Source of the DNA: Sphingobacteriales bacterium
GTDB taxonomy: Bacteria > Bacteroidota > Bacteroidia > Chitinophagales > Chitinophagaceae
Assembly: GCA_023251235.1 (NCBI GenBank)
Contig: JAHEZE010000021.1
Span: 1 to 38,966 of the forward strand
Direction of reading: 5' to 3'
Length of the DNA stretch: 38,966 bases
Both the position numbers and the translations under genes were made by a program. Under the pieces are notes generated by a model. The model did no database searches. It worked only from the letters and a program-made list of their open reading frames with translations, and was not told where the DNA came from. Positions within the stretch are counted from its first letter, which is position 1, and the number at the start of each line of letters is the position of its first letter. Shown here piece by piece: positions 1-7,579 of this stretch.

Positions 1-16
1 CCTCAAAAAGTGATGT

Positions 17-667
17 ATGAAATTATATAATATACTGATAAAATACCGCTTGATCATCGGAATAATTGTGGCCATTCTGGGTGGAGTCATCAATTATACT
101 TCCGGTTTCTGGCCTGGCTTTCCCTTTTATTTAATCGGGTTGATTTTAATACTGGGTCATTTATTTTTTGGCCCCTTACGGCTTATACAGGAATATCTTG
201 AAGCAGGAGATATGGATGGAGCAGAAAAAATTCTTGCTTCTATAAAATTCCCCGGGCTTCTTTACAAACCCATCCGTTCAGTGTATTATACTCTAAAAGG
301 AAATGTGGCTATGATGAAACAGGATTTTGATGGCGCCGAAAAGCACATGAAAAAAGGTCTTGATCTTGGTATGCCGATGAAAGAAGCTGAAGGTGCCAGC
401 ATGTTGCAGATGGGAATGCTCTCCATGCAGAAAAATGATATAAAGCAGGCAGAAAGTTACATCCGTGCTGCCATCAGGAAAGGATTGCCTGATAAAGAAA
501 ATGAAGCAGCCGCCTACCTGCAGATGTGCAGTATCATGATGAACAAAAGAGAGTTCCGTGCAGCAAAGGATTTTTTCCGCAAGACCAAGGCATTAAAACC
601 CACCACACCGCAAATCTTAGATCAGATAAAACAAATAGAAAAATATATCACCCGTATGCCAGGATAA
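17..667 (+). CDS. membrane-anchored TPR-like protein
   Basis: 216-aa protein with two hydrophobic segments near the N-terminus (about residues 12-30 and 34-52), followed by a soluble alpha-helical part. From about residue 56 the helices look like tetratricopeptide-type repeats: short helices with Ala/Gly at packing positions, such as GDMDGAEKILAS, GNVAMMKQDFDGAEKHMKKG, KNDIKQAESYIRAAI and REFRAAKDFFRKTKAL. TPR proteins usually act as protein-interaction scaffolds, and the helices probably face the cytoplasm. No catalytic motif is visible and the partner is unknown. The gene lies only 16 bases from the window edge, so its upstream context cannot be seen. A hairpin terminator follows it. Confident as a gene; the TPR call is a judgement from repeat pattern. 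Confidence 0.8.
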   Translation: MKLYNILIKYRLIIGIIVAILGGVINYTSGFWPGFPFYLIGLILILGHLFFGPLRLIQEYLEAGDMDGAEKILASIKFPGLLYKPIRSVYYTLKGNVAMMKQDFDGAEKHMKKGLDLGMPMKEAEGASMLQMGMLSMQKNDIKQAESYIRAAIRKGLPDKENEAAAYLQMCSIMMNKREFRAAKDFFRKTKALKPTTPQILDQIKQIEKYITRMPG

Positions 668-694
668 AATAATTGCCTGAATATTTTTTTAAAT

Positions 695-721
695 AAATGA
701 GGAAGTCAAATTTCCTCATTT
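695..721 (+). terminator. rho-independent-like terminator after the TPR gene
   Basis: Perfect 10-bp inverted repeat, AAATGAGGAA (695-704) and TTCCTCATTT (712-721), with a 7-nt loop and a T-rich tail (TTCGTTTT). It lies about 30 bases after the TPR gene stop and ends about 26 bases before the next gene's -7 element. Confidence 0.7.
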
Positions 722-724
722 TCG

Positions 725-754
725 TTTTATGCAAATTGTTTAGAGGTAACTTTG
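725..754 (+). promoter_or_regulatory. Bacteroidota-type promoter for the helicase-nuclease gene
   Basis: A good -7 element TAACTTTG lies at 747-754, only 4 bases before the ATG at 759. The expected start of transcription, about 4 nt after the final G, falls on or next to the start codon, so the mRNA may be leaderless. The -33 element is weak (TTTTA at 725-729, 17-nt spacer). Confidence 0.5.
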
Positions 755-758
755 GCCT

Positions 759-3700
759 ATGTCTTTCAAAAATGAAAAATTATTAAAAGAATATCTAAAA
801 GCTTATGATGAGCTGAACGAAAATCAAAAGCTGGCGGTAGATACCATTGAAGGTCCGGTAATGGTTATTGCCGGGCCGGGCACAGGCAAAACGCAGATAC
901 TGGCCTGCCGGATAGGAAAAATTTTACAAGAGACCGATACATTGCCAGAGAATATTCTTTGCCTCACTTATACCGATGCCGGTGTGGTGACCATGAGAAA
1001 ACGGTTAACAAGTTTCATCGGCCCGGCCTCTTATAAAGTGAATATTCATACTTTCCATGCCTTCTGTAATGAAGTGATACAGGAAAATCTTTACTTGTTT
1101 GAAAAAACAGCTCTGGATCTTATCTCTGAACTGGAAAAGATTGAACTTTTTAAACAACTGGTTGATTCTTTCCCAAAAAATAATCTACTCAAAAGATACC
1201 GGGGTGATGTGTATTTTGAGATAAACAATCTCGACCGCCTTTTCAGAGCCATGAAACAGGAAGGATGGACTCCTGAATTTGTTCAACAGAAAATAGATGA
1301 ATACCTCAAGGACTTACCTAACCGGGATGATTTTGTTTATAAAAATAATCGGGAAGGCAAATGGAAAAAAGGCGATTTGAAACCGGCTTACCAGGAAGAA
1401 ATTGACAGAATGGAAAAATTGAGTGCTGCCGTTAATGAGTTTCCCCGCTTTCAACAACTGATGCATGAAAGAAAGCGATACGATTTTGATGACATGATCA
1501 ATTGGGTGATCAAAGCTTTTGAAGAAAATAAAAACCTGCTGGCACGATACCAGGAACAATTTCTTTACATTTTGGTAGATGAATACCAGGATACCAGCGG
1601 AACACAAAACAAAATTGTTGAATTGCTGATAAATTATTGGGACAAGCCCAATGTATTTGTGGTGGGTGATGATGACCAGAGTATTTACCGTTTCCAGGGT
1701 GCTAACATTGAAAACATGATGGACTTTGCCGGTAATTATACGAATGACCTGATAACCGTTATACTCACCAGTAATTACCGCTCTACACAACCCATTCTGG
1801 ATATTTCCAAAACACTGATTCAACAAAATGAAGACCGGCTGGTTAAAAAAATTGAAGGCCTGAGTAAAGAGTTGGTTTCATCTCATAAAGAATTAAAACA
1901 TGCAAGAAATAAACCGTTAATCAAAGAATACGAAACGCAACGGCAGGAAATGATCGATATTACTTTGCAGGTTCAGCAATTACTTGTTCAGAATATCTTA
2001 CCCAAAGAGATTGCTGTCATTTATAAAGAAAATAAGTATGGTGAAGAACTGGCAGAATATTTCCGGTTAAGAAATATTCCTTATTATAGTAAACGAAATC
2101 TCAATATCCTGGAACTTCCCCTGGCGCAGAAAATAATATTGATATTAAAATTCCTGGCGGCTGAACATGATATGCCTTATGGCGGTGATGAAATGCTTTT
2201 TGAGATTCTGCATTTTGACTGGTTTCATATTCCTGCTATTGAAATTGCACGCCTGAGTGTGGAAGCGTCAACAACAAGATTCTCAGATAAACAATCTTCC
2301 CTAAGAAAACTGCTTGCTGACAAAGCCGCTGAACCCCCAAAAGATCTTTTTACAAAAAATATCCATGATGAATTAAAGAAGGCTTCTTCTGTTATTGAAA
2401 ATTTTATCAGTAATGTACCAAATCTTACCCTGCAGCACTTGTTTGAAAGTATTATCCGGGAATCCGGAATTCTAAATCATATTTTACAAAGTACGGATAA
2501 GCATTTCCAGTTACAGGTATTAACAGGTTTGTTTGATTTTATAAAAGATGAAACACGACGCAATCCTTCCTTAAAATTAAAAGAATTAATAAGGTTGATT
2601 GAGTTAATGGAAAAAGAGGATATTGTTCTTCCACTGATCCAGGTTACCGGCAATGAAAAAGGAGTGAACCTGCTTACAGCTCATGGAGCCAAAGGCCTTG
2701 AGTTTGAATATGTTTTTTTTGCCGGATGTAATTCTAATTTATGGGAAAAGAAAAGAAAACCGGGTGGAGGGTATAAATTACCCGACACCATTTTTTTATC
2801 ACAACCCAAAACAAATGATGAAGAAGAATTAAGGCGTCTTTTTTATGTGGCGATTACCCGTACCAAACAACACCTGCATATTTCTTTCAGCAAATTTAAA
2901 AATGATGGTAAAGAAATGGAGCCTTCTCTTTTTATTGAAGAAATAAGAGCAGAACATGATTTGCCGGTTGAAAAAATATTTATTACCGAAGAAATGCTGA
3001 GTGAATTCTCCATCCTTCATTTTGCAGAGGCAGCTGCACCCGAAATTGAAAAGTTAGAAAAAGAATTTATTGAAAGAATGCTTGACAAATTTGTGATGAA
3101 TGTTACTGCTCTGAATAATTTTCTGAAATGCCCTCTTGAATTTTATTTCAAAAATCTTATCCGCATCCCTTCGCCAAAAAATGAGGCCACAGAATTTGGG
3201 TCGGCTGTGCATTATGCTCTGGAACAACTGTTCCGGAAAATGCAGGACAGTGGCAAAGAGCAGTTTCTTTCCAAAGAAATTTTTATTGCCGATTTTGGGT
3301 GGTATATGCACAGGCATCGTGAAAGTTTCAATAAAGAACAGTTTGACAGGAGAATGGAATATGGACAGGAAGCATTGAGCAATTACTACGATAAATACAT
3401 CAGCAGTTTTAATAAAATAGTTGCTATTGAGCGGAATATCCGGAATGTGATGATCAACAATGTTCCGATTAAAGGCAAATTAGATAAACTGGAGTTCGAC
3501 GGCAAATCTGTCAACGTAGTAGATTATAAAACCGGTGATCCTGATAAAGGTATTCCTAAAATCAAAGGGCCCTCAGAAAAAGATCCCAATGGTGGTGATT
3601 ATTGGAGACAGGCTGTATTCTATAAAATATTAGTTGACAATTATGAACAAAAAAACTGGAAAGTAGTTAGCGCTGAGTTTGACTTCATTGAGCCCGATAA

Positions 3701-3911
3701 TAAAAAGAACTACCAGAAGAAGAAAATAATTATTACGCCTGCTGATATTGAAACGGTAACTCAACAGATTACTATGGTATGGCAAAAAATTCAGAATCAG
3801 GAATTTTATACCGGCTGTGGTAAACCGGAATGTCACTGGTGCAATTTTGTAAAATCAAATAATCTTGCTGTTGCCTTACACGATTTGGAGGAGGAAGAAA
3901 ACCAGGATTAA
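759..3911 (+). CDS. UvrD/REP-type helicase fused to a RecB/AddB-like Fe-S nuclease
   Basis: 1050-aa superfamily 1A DNA helicase with a C-terminal nuclease. Helicase motifs in order are Walker A AGPGTGKTQ (38-46), motif II VDEYQDT (273-279), motif III GDDDQSIYRFQGA (303-315), LTSNYRS, motif V TAHGAKGLEFE (about 640-650) and motif VI LFYVAITRTKQ (about 694-704). After about residue 780 comes a PD-(D/E)XK domain: FGSAVHYALEQLF, GKLDKLEF, then VDYKTGD with D922 and K924. Four cysteines, C791 before the nuclease core and C1020/C1025/C1028 (C-x4-C-x2-C) after it, match the arrangement that holds a 4Fe-4S cluster in AddB, AdnB and Cas4 nucleases. By family this would unwind and degrade or process DNA ends in repair or recombination, here on one chain. 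Start fixed by the promoter 4 nt upstream. Confidence 0.93.
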   Translation: MSFKNEKLLKEYLKAYDELNENQKLAVDTIEGPVMVIAGPGTGKTQILACRIGKILQETDTLPENILCLTYTDAGVVTMRKRLTSFIGPASYKVNIHTFHAFCNEVIQENLYLFEKTALDLISELEKIELFKQLVDSFPKNNLLKRYRGDVYFEINNLDRLFRAMKQEGWTPEFVQQKIDEYLKDLPNRDDFVYKNNREGKWKKGDLKPAYQEEIDRMEKLSAAVNEFPRFQQLMHERKRYDFDDMINWVIKAFEENKNLLARYQEQFLYILVDEYQDTSGTQNKIVELLINYWDKPNVFVVGDDDQSIYRFQGANIENMMDFAGNYTNDLITVILTSNYRSTQPILDISKTLIQQNEDRLVKKIEGLSKELVSSHKELKHARNKPLIKEYETQRQEMIDITLQVQQLLVQNILPKEIAVIYKENKYGEELAEYFRLRNIPYYSKRNLNILELPLAQKIILILKFLAAEHDMPYGGDEMLFEILHFDWFHIPAIEIARLSVEASTTRFSDKQSSLRKLLADKAAEPPKDLFTKNIHDELKKASSVIENFISNVPNLTLQHLFESIIRESGILNHILQSTDKHFQLQVLTGLFDFIKDETRRNPSLKLKELIRLIELMEKEDIVLPLIQVTGNEKGVNLLTAHGAKGLEFEYVFFAGCNSNLWEKKRKPGGGYKLPDTIFLSQPKTNDEEELRRLFYVAITRTKQHLHISFSKFKNDGKEMEPSLFIEEIRAEHDLPVEKIFITEEMLSEFSILHFAEAAAPEIEKLEKEFIERMLDKFVMNVTALNNFLKCPLEFYFKNLIRIPSPKNEATEFGSAVHYALEQLFRKMQDSGKEQFLSKEIFIADFGWYMHRHRESFNKEQFDRRMEYGQEALSNYYDKYISSFNKIVAIERNIRNVMINNVPIKGKLDKLEFDGKSVNVVDYKTGDPDKGIPKIKGPSEKDPNGGDYWRQAVFYKILVDNYEQKNWKVVSAEFDFIEPDNKKNYQKKKIIITPADIETVTQQITMVWQKIQNQEFYTGCGKPECHWCNFVKSNNLAVALHDLEEEENQD

Positions 3912-3986
3912 CATGACTTTGATAGATTATTAGAAAAATAAACAGCTTTTTATCACCCGAAACAATTTATGTTTGCGGCTCTATTT

Positions 3987-5414
3987 ATGAAGAAACCTTA
4001 TTCTATAATATTTGTGTTTCCTGTTTTCCTGTTAATCCTTTCGATCCTCAAAATCGTGGTTCTTTCCGGCTGTGCCAATATTATTCCCCCAACGGGAGGC
4101 CTGAAAGATTCCCTTCCACCAGTGCTGGTAAAAGTCAGCCCTCCGGATTCAAGCAAAAATTTTAAAGACAAAACAATCACATTCACTTTTGATGAATATG
4201 TTGAATTACAGGAATTACAGACAAACCTGCTTATTTCTCCAACCCCCAATATTTCCCCGATAGTAGAATCAAAACTGAAAACTATTACTGTAAAGATTAA
4301 AGACAGCCTGGAAACCAACACTACTTATTCGTATGATTTCGGAAAATCAATAAAAGATTATACAGAAGGAAATGTGTTGAAGAATTTTTCTTACATTTTC
4401 AGTACCGGCAATGTAATCGATTCATTAGAGCTTTCAGGTAAAGTAATTCTTGCTGAAACCGGAAAGTCCGATTCCACACTCATAGTAATATTACATAATA
4501 ACCCGGATGACTCAGCGATAATAAAAGATCGGCCCCGTTATATTACAAAACTGGATAGCTCAGGCAATTTTCGTTTCCGATTTCTCCCTTCGGGCATTTT
4601 TCATCTATATGCATTAAAAGATGATGGAGGTACACATAGATATTTTTCTAAAACACAGTTATTTGCTTTTGCAGATAAGCCGGTTGAAACAAAACCAGGT
4701 CTTACACCTGTTACATTATATGCATATACCGAAAAAAAGGGCCCATCTGCATTTGTTGCTCCTTTGCCATTAAACCGTGGCGCAGCCGGCCGTACGGATG
4801 AAAGAAGGTTAAAATTCACAACAAGTATTATTGCAGCCCAGCAGGATATCCTCAGCAATTTCAGTATTTCATTTGAAACGCCATTCAGGAGCTTTGATTC
4901 TTCAAAATTGCAGTTAAGCACCGATTCAACTTTTATAAAAGAAACAGCCTATAGCTGGGAAACCGACAGCCTGAAAAAAAAGATTCAATTGAATGTAAAA
5001 TGGAAAGAGAATACCCGTTACAACATCATTCTTGAAAAAGATTTTGCGGCCGATACATCCGGACGTAAATTATTAAAAACTGATACACTGACTTTCACCA
5101 CAAAAAAACTAAGCGATTATGGAGCTGTAAAAATCAGTTTTAATAAACTTGATCTTTCAGTAAATCCTGTACTTCAGTTTATACAAGCGGAAATAATCAT
5201 AAATTCATTTCCTCTTTCTACCCCCGAATTTTACCAGCCCTTGTTTATTCCAGGTGAATATGAATTAAGGATATTGAATGACCTGAATAAAAATGGAAAG
5301 TGGGACGCAGGTGATTTCTTTGGCAAACGAATTCAGCCGGAAACAGTAAAACCTATTGAAAAGAAGATAACTATTAAAGCAAACTGGGATAATGAGTATG
5401 AAATAACATTGTGA
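3987..5414 (+). CDS. Ig-like domain lipoprotein
   Basis: About 475 aa from the ATG at 3987 (an in-frame ATG at 3969 would add six residues; 3987 gives the usual M-K-K signal start). A long hydrophobic signal ends in the lipobox LSGC, so the Cys at residue 29 should be lipidated. The mature chain starts A-N-I-I-P-P-T-G-G and leads into an Ig-like fold of the bacterial Big_5/SbsA type (PPDSSKNF, ITFTFDEYVEL, NTTYSYDFG, FSYIFSTG), then beta-rich sequence. Near the C-terminus DLNKNGKWDAGDF looks like a calcium-type loop. This kind of Ig-like lipoprotein is common in Bacteroidota; substrate and partner are unknown. It probably sits in the outer membrane. It follows the helicase by about 75 bases, with no clear promoter. 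Confidence 0.85.
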   Translation: MKKPYSIIFVFPVFLLILSILKIVVLSGCANIIPPTGGLKDSLPPVLVKVSPPDSSKNFKDKTITFTFDEYVELQELQTNLLISPTPNISPIVESKLKTITVKIKDSLETNTTYSYDFGKSIKDYTEGNVLKNFSYIFSTGNVIDSLELSGKVILAETGKSDSTLIVILHNNPDDSAIIKDRPRYITKLDSSGNFRFRFLPSGIFHLYALKDDGGTHRYFSKTQLFAFADKPVETKPGLTPVTLYAYTEKKGPSAFVAPLPLNRGAAGRTDERRLKFTTSIIAAQQDILSNFSISFETPFRSFDSSKLQLSTDSTFIKETAYSWETDSLKKKIQLNVKWKENTRYNIILEKDFAADTSGRKLLKTDTLTFTTKKLSDYGAVKISFNKLDLSVNPVLQFIQAEIIINSFPLSTPEFYQPLFIPGEYELRILNDLNKNGKWDAGDFFGKRIQPETVKPIEKKITIKANWDNEYEITL

Positions 5415-5501
5415 ATGGTAAATGGTGAATATACAACCCAGGTTATTGGTACTTCATAATACAATTGAGCTTTCAAATAAGCAGGCCTTGTGGCCGGATG
5501 G

Positions 5502-5520
5502 CTTCCCCCGTTGGGGGAAG
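5502..5520. repeat. G/C hairpin upstream of recR
   Basis: Perfect inverted repeat CTTCCCCC (5502-5509), GTT loop, GGGGGAAG (5513-5520), unusually GC-rich for this region and followed by TCGGAAAGGGG. It resembles short palindromic intergenic repeats of Bacteroidota genomes (from memory). The -33 TTG of the recR promoter overlaps its loop. Confidence 0.55.
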
Positions 5521-5541
5521 TCGGAAAGGGGCTTATCTTTG
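5511..5541 (+). promoter_or_regulatory. recR promoter
   Basis: -33 TTG (5511-5513), 20-nt spacer, -7 TATCTTTG (5534-5541), a close match to the Bacteroidota primary sigma factor consensus. The ATG at 5546 is 4 bases after the -7 element, so transcription should start at or beside the start codon. Confidence 0.65.
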
Positions 5542-5545
5542 ACCC

Positions 5546-6163
5546 ATGCAATTCTCATCTTCGCTTCTTGAAAACGCTGTTAACGAATTTGCCAAACTCC
5601 CGGGCATTGGAAAAAAAACTGCCTTACGGCTAGTCCTTCATTTATTAAAGCAGCATGAAAATGATGTGCAGCATTTCAGCGAAATAATTGCAAAAATGCG
5701 CAGTGAAATAAAATTTTGTCAGCGTTGCTTCAATGTAGCCGATGGAGATATTTGTTCTATTTGCGCTAATAGCATGCGCAAGCAGGAAATTATTTGCGTA
5801 GTAGAAAATATCCGGGATGTGATTGCTATTGAAAGTACACAACAGTTCAATGGAACCTATCATGTTTTGGGTGGCATTATTTCACCATTGGATGGAGTAG
5901 GGCCCGATCAACTTAATATAGAATCGCTGGTTCATCGTGTGCAAAAAGAAAAAACAGAAGAAATCATTTTTGCCCTGAATCCAAATATCCAGGGTGATAC
6001 CACAATATATTATATACAGAAAAAGCTACAGCATTTCTCCCTCCATGTTACCACCATTGCCCGCGGTATATCTTTCGGTGGCGAATTGGAATATGCAGAT
6101 GAAATGACCCTTGCAAGAAGCCTGCAGAACCGCCTACCGGTTGAAAAATATGTGCACCACTAG
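5546..6163 (+). CDS. recR: recombination protein RecR
   Basis: 205 aa, the normal RecR length. The N-terminal helix-hairpin-helix is AKLPGIGKKTALRL (16-29). A C4 zinc finger is formed by C58, C61, C70 and C73. A Toprim domain follows from about residue 81 (ICVVENIRDVIAIE ... YHVLGGIISPLDGVGP), and the C-terminus has the usual ARGISFGGELEYADEMTLARSL. RecR works with RecO (and RecF) to load RecA on gapped DNA in the cytoplasm. It follows a lipoprotein gene but has its own promoter directly against the ATG. Nothing appears damaged. Confidence 0.97.
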   Translation: MQFSSSLLENAVNEFAKLPGIGKKTALRLVLHLLKQHENDVQHFSEIIAKMRSEIKFCQRCFNVADGDICSICANSMRKQEIICVVENIRDVIAIESTQQFNGTYHVLGGIISPLDGVGPDQLNIESLVHRVQKEKTEEIIFALNPNIQGDTTIYYIQKKLQHFSLHVTTIARGISFGGELEYADEMTLARSLQNRLPVEKYVHH

Positions 6164-6200
6164 CTCCTGAAAGTGATACCTGGAGAAGCTTGTCTTGCCA

Positions 6201-6232
6201 TTTGAATTTTCAAGCTTTAAACTTTATCTTTG
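6201..6232 (+). promoter_or_regulatory. promoter of the split methionine synthase operon
   Basis: -33 TTTG (6201-6204), 20-nt spacer, -7 TATCTTTG (6225-6232). Expected transcription start is near 6236, which gives a leader of about 200 nt before the start codon at 6440. Confidence 0.65.
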
Positions 6233-6235
6233 AAC

Positions 6236-6439
6236 CCGCAACAGGCGGATTTGTTTATTGTTCGGCCTGTTTATAAAAACCGAACTAATAAACGTCAAAG
6301 AAACTCCCCTTAGGTTTCCCAACGTTTATACCGTTCGTAAAAGGATAATGTAGCCGACAAATGTAATTTTACTCAACTTATGTTGTGTCACTCACTGCAT
6401 CGTCCGGTAATTCTAATAAACAAAAGATCAAAGTTTTTT
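6236..6439 (+). promoter_or_regulatory. structured 5' leader of the methionine synthase operon (riboswitch candidate)
   Basis: The leader holds several strong pairings. Stem A is AACAGGC (6240-6246) with GCCTGTT (6265-6271). Stem B is GTTCGG (6260-6265) with CCGAAC (6280-6285). A2 lies inside the loop of B, so A and B form a pseudoknot or are alternatives. Stem C is ATAAACGT (6288-6295) with ACGTTTAT (6322-6329), enclosing GAAAC (6300-6304) with GTTTC (6314-6318) and a 9-nt loop. The position upstream of B12-dependent methionine synthase suggests control by cobalamin, SAM or a related metabolite, but I do not recognise the conserved core of the cobalamin, SAM-I or SAM-II riboswitches. An unknown element or plain secondary structure are both possible. 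Confidence 0.4.
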
Positions 6440-7471
6440 ATGAATATCAGGCAAGAACTTGAAAAACGAATACTCATCATTGATGGCGCTATGGGCACGA
6501 TGATTCAGCGGTATAAGCTTACCGAAGCAGATTATCGTGGCAGTCGTTTTAAAGATTGGCCCACTGATGTAAAAGGGAATAATGATTTGCTATGTCTTAC
6601 CCAATCACAGATCATTAAAGAAATACATAAACAATACCTGGAAGCCGGTGCAGATATTATTGAGACCAACACATTCAATTCACAAAAAATTTCATTAGCC
6701 GACTACCATATGGAAGCCCTGGCTTATGAAATAAATCTTGCTGCAGCCAAATGTGCAAGAGAAGCAGTAAATGAATTTCTTGCTTCCATTATTCGGTCAC
6801 CCTACATGTCAGGTCCATGGATTGCCGGTGCAATTGGCCCGATGAATAAAACTTTATCCCTTTCTCCTGATGTCAATAATCCGGGTTATCGTGCATTAAC
6901 TTTTGATGAAGCAGTTGATGCCTATTATGAACAGGTAAAAGGATTGGTGGATGGTGGAGTAGATTTACTTTTAATAGAAACCATTTTCGATACCCTGAAT
7001 GCCAAAGCTGCGATCTTCGCCATTAAAAAATATTTCCATAAAAACCCTTCTTTAAAAAAAGAAATAATGATCAGCGGAACGATCACCGATGCATCAGGCA
7101 GAACACTAAGTGGACAAACCTTAGAAGCTTTTTATACTTCTGTAATGCATGCCCGGCCATTAAGTATCGGCCTGAACTGTGCTCTGGGTGCTAAAGAAAT
7201 GCGGTCATATATTGAAGAGTTATCTCAGATTGCTAATTGTTATGTTTCTGCATACCCCAATGCCGGCTTACCAAATGCTATGGGAGAATATGATGAAAAA
7301 CCGGAAGACACGGCCCACTTTATTGAAGAATGGGCACAGGAGGGTTTTGTAAATATTGTAGGGGGATGCTGCGGTACTACTCCGGAACATATTCGTCATA
7401 TTGCGGAGCATGTCAGGCATATAAAAACAAGACCTTTGCCTGTTATCGAAAATGAATTGATCAGCCTATAA
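6440..7471 (+). CDS. homocysteine S-methyltransferase subunit of split methionine synthase
   Basis: 343 aa from the ATG at 6440. An upstream in-frame ATG at 6380 would add 20 residues unlike the family, so 6440 is preferred; family homology begins at [13 protein letters not shown]. It corresponds to the N-terminal Hcy-binding barrel of MetH. The zinc/thiolate ligands are C247 (LNCALG) and C310-C311 ([10 protein letters not shown]). It should bind and activate homocysteine, which then takes the methyl group carried by cobalamin on the large subunit encoded just downstream. Splitting MetH into a Hcy protein of about 340 aa and a subunit of about 900 aa is seen in Bacteroidota, so this is not a frameshift. 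It shares an operon with the micro-ORF and the large subunit. Confidence 0.93.
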   Translation: MNIRQELEKRILIIDGAMGTMIQRYKLTEADYRGSRFKDWPTDVKGNNDLLCLTQSQIIKEIHKQYLEAGADIIETNTFNSQKISLADYHMEALAYEINLAAAKCAREAVNEFLASIIRSPYMSGPWIAGAIGPMNKTLSLSPDVNNPGYRALTFDEAVDAYYEQVKGLVDGGVDLLLIETIFDTLNAKAAIFAIKKYFHKNPSLKKEIMISGTITDASGRTLSGQTLEAFYTSVMHARPLSIGLNCALGAKEMRSYIEELSQIANCYVSAYPNAGLPNAMGEYDEKPEDTAHFIEEWAQEGFVNIVGGCCGTTPEHIRHIAEHVRHIKTRPLPVIENELISL

Positions 7472-7486
7472 ATAAATTCGTGTCAC

Positions 7487-7579
7487 ATGAGTAAGCTGTT
7501 GTTAATAATTTCTGTTCTAATCCTGGTCATCAATAATTATTCTTTGATCAGGAACTTCTTTGTAAGAAAGCAACAATAA
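7487..7579 (+). CDS. 30-aa predicted membrane peptide between the methionine synthase genes
   Basis: ATG at 7487, TAA at 7577-7579, 30 codons. The N-terminus is M-S-K, then one hydrophobic stretch (LLLIISVLILVI), then a polar tail with R-N and a basic end (VRKQQ): one transmembrane helix with a charged tail. Its stop codon directly abuts the ATG of the large methionine synthase subunit (TAAATG, no gap), and it starts 15 bases after the Hcy subunit stop. That spacing suggests translational coupling in the same operon. Function unknown. It could be a real small membrane protein or a leader ORF needed mainly for translation of the next gene. Confidence 0.5.
   Translation: MSKLLLIISVLILVINNYSLIRNFFVRKQQ

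Noticed and set aside
6233-6410. Cobalamin riboswitch suggested by CCCGCAAC near 6235 and the metH context
   Set aside because: The other conserved blocks of that class (B12 box and the surrounding core) are missing and the spacing is wrong. Kept only as an unknown structured leader.
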